Position numbers and translations under genes: made by a program | Part shown: piece by piece, positions 1 through 7,593 of the stretch | How positions within the stretch are numbered: position 1 is the stretch's first letter | Layout of the letters: each line of letters opens with the position of its first letter | Notes under the pieces: generated by a model | Databases searched by the model: none | Told to the model about the DNA's origin: nothing | What the model saw: only the letters and a program-made list of their open reading frames with translations | Assembly: GCA_000733355.1 (NCBI GenBank) | Contig: JNVV01000086.1 | Coordinates: forward strand, 2,601-17,477 | Length of the DNA: 14,877 nucleotides | DNA from: Falciphora oryzae | Lineage: Eukaryota; Ascomycota; Sordariomycetes; Magnaporthales; Magnaporthaceae | Reading direction: 5' to 3'

Positions 1-318
1 TAATTACCTTGTAAGTAAAGTAAGTAAACGTTCGCTTTAATTATTAAATAAGCGTAAAATAAGCAAATGCTTACTTTAAAAAGGTAAGCAAAACTTTATT
101 AAGGAAAAGAAAAGCATAAAAGGCAAGGGTTTCCGCTTTTAAAAAGTTTTAACTAAGCCTTTAGCATTAGTTAACCAAAATTGGCTTTTAAACATCCTTA
201 AAGCAAGCGGTTAACAATTACTTTATAATACGATTAATTTTTAAAAAAAACTAAAAACTACTATTTAAATACATTGCTAAAACGCTTTATATTAAAAGCA
301 AAACCTGTAATTATAACA
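1..318 (+). mobile_element. Family-B Gypsy-type LTR, 3' part, cut by window edge
   Basis: The part from about 110 aligns by eye with the LTRs at 13262-13734 and 14123-14572. Shared features are a TATA-like CATAAAAGG near 114-122, a hairpin with arms TTAACTAA (149-156) and TTAGTTAA (167-174), and a 3' end of the form AAAAGCAAA...TGTAA...TAACA closing at 318. The upstream U3 part (1-110) is rich in GTAAGTAAA/AAGTAAGC-like words and does not match the other two U3 regions. It is very AT-rich, as expected after C-to-T decay. It could be a solo LTR or the LTR of an element; the left end is outside the window. The 11 bases from 319 to the TA at 330-331 are unassigned. Confidence 0.6.
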
Positions 319-331
319 TTACAAGTTGGTA

Positions 332-375
332 ACGTGGTTTATTAGCTTGTGGGTTAAATTAGCTCGTGGGTTAAA
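332..375 (+). repeat. Left terminal inverted repeat with 2 x 17 bp subterminal units
   Basis: The terminal 10 bases ACGTGGTTTA are followed by two tandem 17-bp units, TTAGCTTGTGGGTTAAA (342-358) and TTAGCTCGTGGGTTAAA (359-375). They match three units at the opposite end in inverted orientation. Such subterminal repeats are plausible transposase binding sites. Just inside, TAACCACGT at 381-389 is a near-copy of the terminus in reverse, so this end could fold back on itself. Confidence 0.85.
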
Positions 376-428
376 ATACGTAACCACGTAACATTTTTTT
401 TTCGCGACTAATTCCTTTATTAACAATA

Positions 429-2410
429 ATGCTAACGGAAAACGACTGAAGCCAGGTAATCCTTATCCTTTAGGTTTTACAATCTAATTTAAAATTAAAT
501 GTGTGGGAGGTTGTAAAAATTTATTCGGTTGCGAACTCGATTTTGCAGCGTCGGAAGCGCGGCCAACCTATTCGATACGATACCATGCCGAAATTACGGA
601 AATTAATGGAATTTGAAAAGGAAGCGTTTATTAAGTACATATTTAAGCTGGATTCCCGAGCATTTCCTTTTTGGCTTTCCGGTATTAAAAATATAATTAA
701 TAAATTGCTTGCTAAACGCGACGCGGGTATTATTAGTAAGTGCTAGGTTAACAAATTCGTTAAGCGCCGCGTAAAGCTTAGTACGTGCTGGATTTGAGAG
801 TACGATTATTAAAGGGCTAAATGCGAAAACTTTAAGCTCGTTTTTACGTAGTTCGACCTTATACGGAACTGTTACATAAAGGAACCCGTGAACCCGTTAA
901 ACGGCCTCTTTAGCCGACCTTTATTAGCTAGCCCTCCGGAAGGGCTTTACGGAGGTCCGCAAGCTTGCATAAGCGACTTGCATAGGGCCTAACCCTACGG
1001 GCTAAGGATAAGAAAGCAGTGCAAGTTGTGCAATTAACACTTCGTACGAATCAAGGTAGTTTATATAACCCTCGCCACCCTTATAGCCTCCTCGAAAAAT
1101 TCCTTTTTCCTTAAATATTTTTTAAGCTTTTAAAAAGATTATTTGCAATATAAAAGATTTTTTCCAAGCCGTTTTTAACCTTTTATTATAAGAATATTGT
1201 CGTTAAATATAGCATTTTAAATAACGATATTTACAATTTTGACGAAATCGGTTTCTTTATGGGTATAATCGCTGCCGTTATAGTTATTATAATATTGGAA
1301 AGCCGTAGCAAAGTAAAATTGGTTTAGTTTAATAATCGGGAATGGGTTATAATTATTTAAAGGGTTAATTGTTACGGTTAAGCGATCCCCCTTTTTATTA
1401 TCGTTAAAAGGCAGTACTACCTAGCTAATTAGTATTTAAAAACTAACTTTTTACGTAATTAGGTTATCGCAATAAATTTTAACGGGTGGAATATAAGCGA
1501 ATTTGGCTTAAAATGGATTTAGCATTTTGATAAATACATTGTATCGCGTACGAAAAGCTTTTATCGTTTATTAATACTAAACGGATATAAAAGCCACGAT
1601 TTAACGAATTTCGAATTTTATTGCTAGGAATATAATATCGTTACGCTTAGCATGCTTCCGCATTCGTTTTATTTCTTTTAACCGTTTAACGTTAAATGCT
1701 TCGGTTTAATAAAAAAAGCGTACGGTCGATAAATTAAGGATTTGATAAGGTCGTATGTTAACTACGTAATTTAGGTCGAATTTTTTTCGGCGTTTAAAGC
1801 GGCATTTTTAAATTCCATAACCGAAAAAAATATTTAAAAAGGTTTTTAAAAGGCTAGTTTTACTTTTTTTAATCCGGATTCGGTTTTGGAAAAGCTGGAT
1901 ATAAGGTTACAAATTTTAATTCCTTTGAGGGAGCTTTTAAACGATTTTAAACTTTAGACCTTTAAAACGCCGCGGATAGTTAAAAACGCAATTTCGCAAT
2001 CCGAATATATTAAAACGCGAATTTTTAATTATTAAAGCAACTTTTTAATACCTATGCTAGTAGTTATGGACTAATTAACGAAAAGGGTTAAAGCAATTAT
2101 ATATTAGGTTAACCTTTTAAAAAAAAAGTACTTTAAATTATAAAAGACGAACGAGGCATTAAATAAACGCCGGAGGGCTAAAAAAACACGTGTTTAATTT
2201 AAAGGGTTATTTATTATCGACGAGGTACAAGATGTTTTAAACCAGTAAGAGCTAAATGGAAAGTTATAGCAAAAAATGCGTAATTATAAAGGTTAGAAAA
2301 GGGGGGCGGCGACGATTTGTTAGCGATATAGCACGTGCGGTAAAACCAGATATAATGCGCGCATTTATTAAAAGGAAATAAAAATATTTAATATGTATAA
2401 TTTTAAATAA
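429..2410 (+). pseudogene. Fot1-type transposase, dead, split by a solo LTR
   Basis: The product would be a pogo/Fot1 cut-and-paste transposase. ATG at 429 is chosen because element 2 has its ATG at the same place, 52 codons before a shared MPK. The N-terminal part is a helix-turn-helix DNA-binding region; residues after MPK include EKEAFIKYIFKLDSRAFP and LLAKRDAG. The DDE domain follows the LTR: DIYNFDEIGFFMG keeps the first Asp (1241-1243), but the second and third are Asn (1580-1582 in LILNGYKSH; 1688-1690 in PFNVKCFG). Second and third sites are 35 residues apart. A C-terminal CCHC-like knuckle is near 2320-2375 (STCGKTRYNARIY). Without the 326-bp insertion the frame is 552 codons including the stop at 2408-2410, with no net frameshift. 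Many in-frame TAA/TAG codons sit where relatives have Gln or Trp. Not functional. Confidence 0.88.
870..1190 (+). mobile_element. Solo LTR, Gypsy family A (divergent U3)
   Basis: It interrupts the transposase frame exactly between codons that are adjacent in element 2. It begins TGTTACATAAAGG and ends CCTTTTATTATA. The flanking 5-mers GGAAC (865-869) and AGAAT (1191-1195) differ only by transitions. The last ~110 bases, including AAAAAGATTATTTGCAATATA and CCAAGCCGTTTTTAACC, align with the LTRs of the 5848-12814 element read on the minus strand. A TATA-like TTTATATAA lies near 1059-1068. The U3 half (870-1020) is GC-richer and largely unlike those LTRs, and includes a near-palindrome AGCCCTCCGGAAGGGCT. 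No internal retrotransposon sequence remains, so LTR-LTR recombination is inferred. Confidence 0.85.
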
Positions 2411-2473
2411 TTTAAATGGATTTTTGGCGTTATTGGGTTAGCATGCGCGTCGATTAACCGGAGGTCGGGGTGT

Positions 2474-2534
2474 CGTGACCCACGAGCTGATTTGACCTAC
2501 GAGCTAATTTAACCTACGAGTTAATAAATTACGT
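2474..2534 (-). repeat. Right terminal inverted repeat with 3 x 17 bp units
   Basis: Three 17-bp units lie at 2474-2490, 2491-2507 and 2508-2524, followed by the terminal TAAATTACGT. Read on the minus strand they have the form TTAGCTCGTAGGTCAAA, the same unit as at the left end. Differences from the left end are mostly G-to-A or C-to-T. The TA target duplication follows at 2535-2536. Confidence 0.83.
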
Positions 2535-2536
2535 TA

Positions 2537-3190
2537 ATTATTAAAGGTAATATAAATAACGAAGTAACCGTTTATTTGCTTGCTTATTTAAATCATTTTA
2601 GGGCTTTTTCGAAGCCGGTAATATTTTAAGCAATAAATATTATTATATTATTAAAAGTCGAATTTGGTATTACATAGGTTAATTATAAATTAATAAACAA
2701 TTTTGCTAATAAAGTAAAGTAGATGGCTAAAAATTAATTTATTGGTATAACCAAATTTAAAAGCGATAATAAAAAGAAGGAAAAAAAGAAAGATAATTAG
2801 GATACGAAAAAGTAAGAATTATTAAAACTTGCAAAGGTGGTAAAAAGTAGTAAAGCTATTAAGGGGTGGCGAAAAATGGCAAAGCTATTAAAAGGTAATG
2901 AAAAGTGGCAAAGCCATTAACAAAACGAGGATTTGAAAGGCGCGAGATTTGGGCCGACGGAAATAGGATTGTAAAGGATCCGTCCTAAAAGGAAGTCGCC
3001 TAGCTGGGTGGGTTAAAAGGAGTAGTAAATTCAACTATTAGGAAAAAAGGTTTTATTTGCTAAAAGCTTTATGCTATAAAGGGGTTATATACAAATTATA
3101 AAGCAAAACTTTAGCAATTAATATAGGGCTATAGCTTTAACTTATAACAAGGACAAATATAATAAAATTAGCGACGTTTTATTAATTTAA
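2537..3190. other. Unassigned, heavily eroded DNA, possibly old coding remnant
   Basis: I recognise no gene here. In one plus frame from about 2630 the translation is Lys-rich with regularly spaced stops (for example KFKSDNKKKEKKKDN), as expected if Glu/Asp/Gln codons had been turned into Lys/Asn/stop by transitions. A later stretch reads YRAIALTYNKDKYNKISDVL (about 3117-3178). This may be an internal piece of an unidentified element, but no diagnostic motif (zinc knuckle, DDE, RT) is visible. The only clear structure is the 29-bp array inside it. Confidence 0.4.
2836..2922. repeat. Tandem repeat, 3 x 29 bp
   Basis: Units start at 2836, 2865 and 2894. Each has the pattern GGTGGYRAAAARTGGCAAAG then CTATTAA, with transition differences between copies. 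The period is not a multiple of three, so it is unlikely to be a coding repeat. Confidence 0.85.
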
Positions 3191-3195
3191 TATGT

Positions 3196-3430
3196 TGTTG
3201 GATTTATAGCAGCGTACGCATTTAAACCTCGGCAAAGCACGTGCTACAACCTTTAAAAGGGGCTGTGGGGGCCTACTAGCCTCCCTATAAAAAGGGGCTA
3301 AAAGCCTCTTCCTTCCAAATAGATTCTATTTAAACGATACGTATGCAACTAGGACTTTAAATTACTAATTAAAGTGCGCACCCTCGTGGAAATCTCTATG
3401 CCCCTAATAAGAGTTTTACTCCTACTAGCA
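3196..3430 (+). mobile_element. Solo LTR, family C (copia-like termini), 235 bp
   Basis: It starts TGTTGGATTTATAGC and ends TTTTACTCCTACTAGCA, between perfect TATGT duplications (3191-3195 and 3431-3435). It aligns at both ends and in the middle with the LTR at 3956-4256 read on the minus strand. Shared features are TGTTGGATT, a TATA box followed by GCCTC, ATAGATTC, GGAAATCTC and ACTCCTAC at the 3' end. CTATAAAAAGG near 3283-3293 is a plausible TATA box. TGTTGG...CCAACA ends are common in Ty1/Copia LTRs, but with no internal region the superfamily assignment is inference. Confidence 0.85.
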
Positions 3431-3435
3431 TATGT

Positions 3436-3642
3436 AATATAAAGTAATAAGTTTAATTAAAAAAAGGTTAAATAATAATAGTTTACAATTTACGGCATTT
3501 CCTTAAACTATTAAACTTTAACGCTACTTGCTAGCAGGAAAAAAAAGTAAGTTCGGTTTTAAAGTTTTAAAAATAAACGATTAAACAATTTAATAGCCAT
3601 ATAACTAAAGCATATACATCAAGTTATATTTAGTAAATCGAA
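3436..3642. other. AT-rich flank, nothing recognisable
   Basis: This is the continuation of the 2537-3190 sequence after the solo LTR. It is TTAA-rich with stops in all frames and shows no repeat or motif I can name. It ends at the TA (3643-3644) flanking Fot1-like element 2. Confidence 0.5.
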
Positions 3643-3644
3643 TA

Positions 3645-3687
3645 ACGTGGTTTATAAGCGAGTCGCGCACATAAGCGAGTCGCGCAC
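3645..3687 (+). repeat. Inverted terminal repeat with 2 x 17 bp units (3' side)
   Basis: The end ACGTGGTTT is followed by two identical 17-bp units ATAAGCGAGTCGCGCAC at 3654-3670 and 3671-3687. The opposite end carries two matching inverted units. Confidence 0.92.
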
Positions 3688-3751
3688 CCATACCCGACCT
3701 CCGGTTAATTAACGCGTATACTAACCTAATAACGCTAGGAATCCATTTAAA

Positions 3752-5713
3752 CTATTCGGAATTATATGCATTAAATATTTTTATTTTTTTTTAACAAATG
3801 CGCGCATTATATCCGGTTTTGCCGTACGTGCTATATCGTTAACGAGTTATCGTTGCCTTTTTTTTTAACCCTTATGGTCGCGTATTTTTTGCTATAATTA
3901 TCCATCCATTTCCCGCTAGTTTAAAACATTTCGTATTTTATTAATAGTAAGTAACTGTTGGTAGGAGTTAGTATTTCTGTCGGGCTCGGAGATTTCCAAA
4001 AAAGGTGAATAACGATCCTTTATATTAAAGGATCGATCTATTAATATGTACGAAAAGGAAAGGAATCTATCTGCTAGAGAGGGAGCAGAAGGGAGGCTAT
4101 ATATACACGTTCCAAAGCACCAAAAGGGCCTTCCCCTACTCCCCGCCTCCGCGGGCTTGCGGGTCCTCGGATCCCGTAATTAGAGATCACGGGACCGGAG
4201 GATCCGACTTTTTTTGGGCTTTGCCGATTGCTTGCACAAACTAGTGCAATCCAACAGTAACCTTTTAAATCGAACACGTATTTTTTTTAGCCCTTTGGCG
4301 TTTATTTAATATTTTATTCGCCTTTTAAAACGTAAATATTTCGGTTTAAAAAAGGGCTATTTTATGCATTATCGCTTTCGTTCCTTTTATAATTTAATTT
4401 ATAACCGTTAATATAAGTGTCGGAAAGTTGCCCTAGTAATTGGTAATTCGAGTTTTAATATATTCGGATTGCGTAATTGCTTTTTTAGCTATCCGCGGCG
4501 TTTTAAAGGTCCAAAGTTCGGGGTTGTTTAAAAGCGTTTTCGGGGGAGTTGGGGTTTGTAATTTTACATCCAGCTTTTTTAGGACCGAATTCGGGTTAAA
4601 AGGAGTAAAGCCAGCTTTTTAAAAGCCTTTTTAATTATTTTTTTTAATTATAAAGTTTAAAAATGCCGTTTTAAACGCTGAAAGGAATTCGACCTTGGTT
4701 ACGTGATTAACGTGCGATTTTATTAAATTTTCGATTTATTAACTATACGCTTTTTTTATTAAATTAAAGCATTTAACGTTAAACGGTTAAAGGAAATAAA
4801 ACGAATGCGGAAGCATGCAAAGCGTAACGATATTATATTTTTAGCAATAAAGCTCGAAATCCGTCGAATGGTAGCTTTTATAGCCGTTTAGCACTAATAA
4901 ACGATGTAATTTTATAAAACGAGCTGTAATGTATTTATTAAAATGCCGAATCTATTTCAAACCGAGTTTGTTCGTAATTCATCCATTAAAACTTATTGCG
5001 ATAACTTAATCGCGCGAAAGGTTAGTTTTTAAATACCAATTAGTTAAATGGTATTGCTTTTTAACGATAATAAAAGGGGGGATCGTTTAACCGTAACAAT
5101 TAATCCTTTAAATAATTATAACCCATTCCCGATTACCAGGTTGGATTAGTTTTATTTTATTACGGCCTTCCGATATTATAATAACTATAATGGCAGTGAT
5201 TATGTCCATAAAAAAGCCGGTTTCGTCGAAATTATAAATATTATTAAATTAAATGCCATATTTATCGATAATATTTCGTATAAAATCGAACTACGTAAAA
5301 ACGAGCTTGGTATTTTCGCATTTGGCCTTTTAGTAATCGTATTTCCAAATTTAGCGCGTACGGAGCTTTACGTGGCGTTTAACGAAGTTCGCGACCTAGT
5401 TTTTGCCAACGGCGCCCGCGTCGCGTTTAGCGAGCAATCGGTTAGCCATATTTTTAATACTAAAAGGCCGGGAAGGGAATGCGCGAAAATCCAATTCGAG
5501 TATGTATTTAACAAACGCCTCCTTTTCGGATTCCGTTAATTTCCGATTTTTAGGCATGTTATCGCGTTAACTAGGTCGGTTAGCGCGTCGGTCGCGTAAT
5601 GTGGATTAAAAAATATCGTAGATTTTAGCTGCCTTTCGCATATTTAATTGTGTATTAAATTGGATTGCCCGTAAAGTAAAGGCAATTTTAGCTTTTTTCG
5701 ATATCGATGCCAT
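3752..5713 (-). pseudogene. Fot1-type transposase, dead, split by a solo LTR
   Basis: The start is the ATG at 5713-5711 (MASISKKAKIAFTLR), followed 52 codons later by MPKNRKLTESEKEAFVKYI. The N-terminal helix-turn-helix region ends with KNMANRLLAKRDAG. The DDE domain has IYNFDETGF with the first Asp kept (5225-5227). The second Asp is Asn at 4886-4888 (LVLNGYKSY) and the third is Asn at 4778-4780 (PFNV), again 35 residues apart. Near the C-terminus, YSTYGKTGYNARIC is a zinc-knuckle remnant in which Cys and His have become Tyr, each by one transition. Without the 306-bp insertion the frame is 552 codons, identical in length to element 1, and both stop at the same codon (TAG here, TAA there). 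Numerous in-frame TAA/TAG make it non-functional. It is an inverted homologue of 429-2410. Confidence 0.9.
3956..4256 (-). mobile_element. Solo LTR, family C, 301 bp, inside transposase
   Basis: It is bounded by TGTTGG...CCAACA and perfect GTAAC duplications (3951-3955 and 4257-4261), and sits in the 3' third of the transposase gene of element 2. Orientation is minus, from the match to 3196-3430. On the minus strand a GTATATATAG TATA box precedes GCCTCCC. It carries a perfect inverted repeat GATCCTTTA/TAAAGGATC (4014-4022 and 4026-4034), a GC-rich hairpin around 4168-4197 and TTGCAC/GTGCAA arms near its end. It is less AT-rich than its host, consistent with being younger or less mutated. Confidence 0.9.
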
Positions 5714-5768
5714 TTGTGGTTGTTAAGCAATTGAAGTTGGAAGTGGAAAACGCGTGTCGCGATGGAAA

Positions 5769-5811
5769 ATGCGCGATTTGCTTGTGTGCGCGACTCGTTT
5801 GTAAACCACGT
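5769..5811 (-). repeat. Inverted terminal repeat with 2 x 17 bp units (5' side)
   Basis: Units ATGCGCGATTTGCTTGT (5769-5785) and GTGCGCGACTCGTTTGT (5786-5802) precede the terminal AAACCACGT. They are the reverse complement of the units at 3654-3687, with a few transitions. Confidence 0.9.
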
Positions 5812-5813
5812 TA

Positions 5814-5847
5814 AATGGAAAAATAAAAGAAAAAGGAAAAGGGAAAA
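5814..5847 (+). repeat. Purine tract, left half of Gypsy target site
   Basis: This is almost pure A/G (GAAAAAGGAAAAGGG-like). It ends in GAAAA, the left copy of the 5-bp duplication of the Gypsy element. The same kind of tract resumes at 12815 on the other side, so the element split one purine-rich low-complexity run. Confidence 0.85.
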
Positions 5848-6133
5848 TGTAACAAAGGGTTAAAAACGGCTTGGAAAAAGAATCTCTATATTGCAGATAA
5901 TCTTTTTATGGGCTTAAGAGATGCTTAAGGAAAAAGGAATCTTTTATGGAGGATATAGGAGATGGCAGGGTTTATATAAACCACCTTGTGATCCGTGCGA
6001 AATATTAAGTATATAATTCACACTGCCCTTCCGGCCTTTGGCTTTTGGGCCTCGGGGCCGTTAGGCACTTATACCGGTTCCTGGACCTTTTGTGGGGCCG
6101 ATTAGGTAAGTCCATAGGTTTTTCCGTGTGATA
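5848..6133 (-). repeat. 3' LTR of the family-A Gypsy element
   Basis: It is 286 bp, TGTAACAAAGGG... to ...TTCCGTGTGATA on the plus strand. By hand alignment it differs from the 5' LTR at about 31 positions, all but one transitions and with no indel. On the minus strand it should begin TGTTA; the terminus reads TATCA here, so the terminal CA has become TA, consistent with C-to-T decay. It contains the palindromic TATA box and the segment complementary to the leader (5897-5910). Confidence 0.95.
5969..5982 (-). promoter_or_regulatory. Palindromic TATA box in 3' LTR
   Basis: GGTTTATATAAACC is a perfect 14-bp palindrome, unchanged in the 5' LTR (12650-12663) and nearly kept in the solo LTR at 870-1190. 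Position upstream of the conserved R/U5 part suggests the core promoter. Being palindromic it could in principle drive either strand. Confidence 0.65.
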
Positions 6134-6149
6134 CTATCTTCCTTTTCCT
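6134..6149 (-). other. Polypurine tract for plus-strand priming
   Basis: On the minus strand AGGAAAAGGAAGATAG abuts the 3' LTR, the position of the polypurine tract in LTR retrotransposons. It overlaps the 3' end of the pol frame, which appears to read into the LTR. Confidence 0.75.
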
Positions 6150-6159
6150 AAGGCGCGTT

Positions 6160-6479
6160 TCGAAACCTTTTGAAGCCCGTTTAAGGGATGCGGCTGTGCC
6201 TATATCTTATGGCACGCGGGGGTTTTTAAACTTATCGGGGTTAAGCCGATAAAAGGTAACAACGTATTGCTTAAATCCGTTGGTATTAAAATGCTCCTAA
6301 AGTTCCCACGTCCAGTCCTTTTTGCGTAGGTAATCCTCCCACAGGATAAAGTAACGAACCTTTCCTCCTGTATCTATGGAGTTTATAACTTTTTTTATAA
6401 CGAAATTTCCTATAACCGAGGGGGCTTCCTGTAGTACCTGGTTAGGGTTAGGTCGTGCCTAAATGCTAAAGCGGTAGGG
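6160..6479 (-). pseudogene. pol: Chromodomain at pol C-terminus (dead)
   Basis: In the integrase frame the minus strand reads VIKKVINSIDTGGKVRYFIL, then WEDYLRKKDWTWEL, a stop and EHFN. This is a chromodomain pattern: three short strands with aromatic Tyr/Trp positions and a C-terminal helix. Such domains sit after integrase in chromoviruses and can bind modified histones, guiding insertion into heterochromatin. At least three in-frame TAA/TAG codons occur between 6160 and 6480. The frame continues through a basic tail (LRKRKIV) over the polypurine tract. Binding function is family knowledge, not shown here. Confidence 0.8.
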
Positions 6480-7540
6480 CTTGATAAGGGATACGTGGAA
6501 AGCGTTATAAATCTTTTAGGCTTTAGGCAAGGCCAGCCGTACCGCCGTGGGAGAGATAACCTTAAAGATTTGGAAGGGCCCGAGCATTTTGGCATCGAGT
6601 TTTTTAGCAAGGCGACGGGTTTTTATGTGCCGGGCGTTTAATATAACGAACTGTCTTTCGGTAAGGACCGGCGAGGGGTTTTTCCTTTTGTCGGCTTAAT
6701 GCTTTATTCGTTCCCGGGCTTTTTCGAGGTGTTGTTTGGCTTTTTCGTACACTTGGGTTATCTAATGCCGGTAAAGTTGGCTTGCTGGATTGCGTACTCG
6801 TTTTGGGAAAGGGGGATTATTGGAAGCTGGGTGGTACCCGTAGTTGGCGAAAAAGGGAGTAATGGAGGTACTTGCCGAAAATATATTATTATAGGCAAAT
6901 TCCGCCGTGGGTAATAGCTCGACCCAGTTGGTTATTTCGTAATTTACGAAAGACCTAAAGTAAGCCTTTAGGCTTTGGTTAAGCCTTTCGGTTTGTCTAT
7001 CCGTTTGGGGATGGAAGGTAGTGCTTATTTTTGGTTTGATGCCTACCAAACGGAGGAAATCTTTTCATAAATGGCTCGTAAATCTGGAATTTTTATTAAA
7101 GATAATATTTAGAGGCACACCGTGCAGTCGCTAGTATTTTTTGGCGAAAATGCGGATAAGGTTATCCGATTTTTTACCCTCGATTTTAAGGGGGACGAAA
7201 TGCGCCATTTTGGTAAAAGGGTCTACCATTACCTAAATTGAATCGCACTTATCGCTTAAAAGGAGGTCCGTGATAAAGTCCATGGCTACCGTCTTTCAGG
7301 GCTGGTAATGCAGCTTTATAAGTTGTAGGGGTCCAAAGGGGGTATGCTTTAGGGCTTTATTGCGTTAGCACTTTAGGCATCCCTTTACGTATTCCCGGAC
7401 TTTTGCTTCGATATTGGGCTATTAAAAGTGCCGAGTAATTAATTCGAGGGTTTTATCTATACCTATATGTCCAGCGACTTTTGTGTTATGTTCGGATTCG
7501 AGGACTTCTTTTTGCAGGGCCTCCGTTAGTACCTACAGTT
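6480..7540 (-). pseudogene. pol: Integrase domain of pol (dead)
   Basis: This would insert the cDNA into the genome. Going 5' to 3' on the minus strand: an HHCC zinc-binding region (HNTKVAGHIG...VKGCLKC, about 7500-7370); the catalytic core starting AMDFITD with the first Asp at 7278-7280; the second catalytic position at 7095-7097, which is Asn in IIFNKNSRFTS where Asp is expected; and Glu at 6987-6989 in QTERLNQSLKAYF, exactly 35 residues further. A GPY/F-type module follows (LGPFQIFKVISP, HVSLIKPY). In-frame stops occur in several places, most of them TAA/TAG. The frame is shifted by one relative to RT/RNase H, with the switch at the run 7539-7548. Confidence 0.92.
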
Positions 7541-7548
7541 TTTTTTTT
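7539..7548 (-). other. Apparent frameshift at an A10 run in pol
   Basis: Upstream the pol frame reads ...IKDSFYYKKK. Downstream the integrase frame (VLTEALQKEVLESEHNTK) is displaced by one base, and the switch falls at ten consecutive T on the plus strand. A homopolymer slip is the simplest cause; a sequencing error or a programmed shift are alternatives. Confidence 0.7.
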
Positions 7549-7593
7549 ATAATAAAAGAAGCTATCCTTAATTTTTTTACCCTTTTCGGGCTT

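Larger units (their letters stand above)
332..2534 (+). mobile_element. Fot1/pogo-type DNA transposon, element 1 (dead)
   Basis: This is a Tc1/mariner-superfamily element of the fungal Fot1 branch. It is bounded by inverted ends (ACGTGGTTTA at 332-341; ACGTAATTTA read inward from 2534 on the other strand) and flanked by the expected TA duplication (330-331 and 2535-2536). Total length is 2203 bp. Removing the solo LTR and one 5-bp duplication (326 bp) leaves about 1877 bp, close to the usual 1.9 kb of Fot1 elements. It holds one transposase reading frame, now full of stops. It lies in inverted orientation relative to the related element at 3645-5811. Confidence 0.9.
3645..5811 (-). mobile_element. 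Fot1/pogo-type DNA transposon, element 2 (dead)
   Basis: Its ends are near-perfect inverted repeats, ACGTGGTTTATAAGCGAG... at 3645 and ACGTGGTTTACAAACGAG... read inward from 5811, flanked by TA at 3643-3644 and 5812-5813. It is 2167 bp long. Removing the solo LTR with one duplication (306 bp) leaves about 1861 bp. The single gene runs on the minus strand. The transposase is clearly homologous to element 1, but the subterminal repeats differ in sequence, so the two are related families rather than copies of one element. Confidence 0.92.

Noticed and set aside
2836..2922. Short direct repeats as a possible CRISPR array
   Set aside because: The 29-bp units are contiguous without spacers, in a eukaryotic transposon context.
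4074..4277. Minus-strand frame of 67 codons
   Set aside because: It lies almost wholly in the solo family-C LTR and shows no domain.
4440..4622. Plus-strand frame of 60 codons
   Set aside because: It is antisense to the C-terminal half of the transposase of element 2.
6410..6610. Minus-strand frame of 66 codons
   Set aside because: It is in a different phase from the integrase C-terminal module and chromodomain, which cover the same bases.
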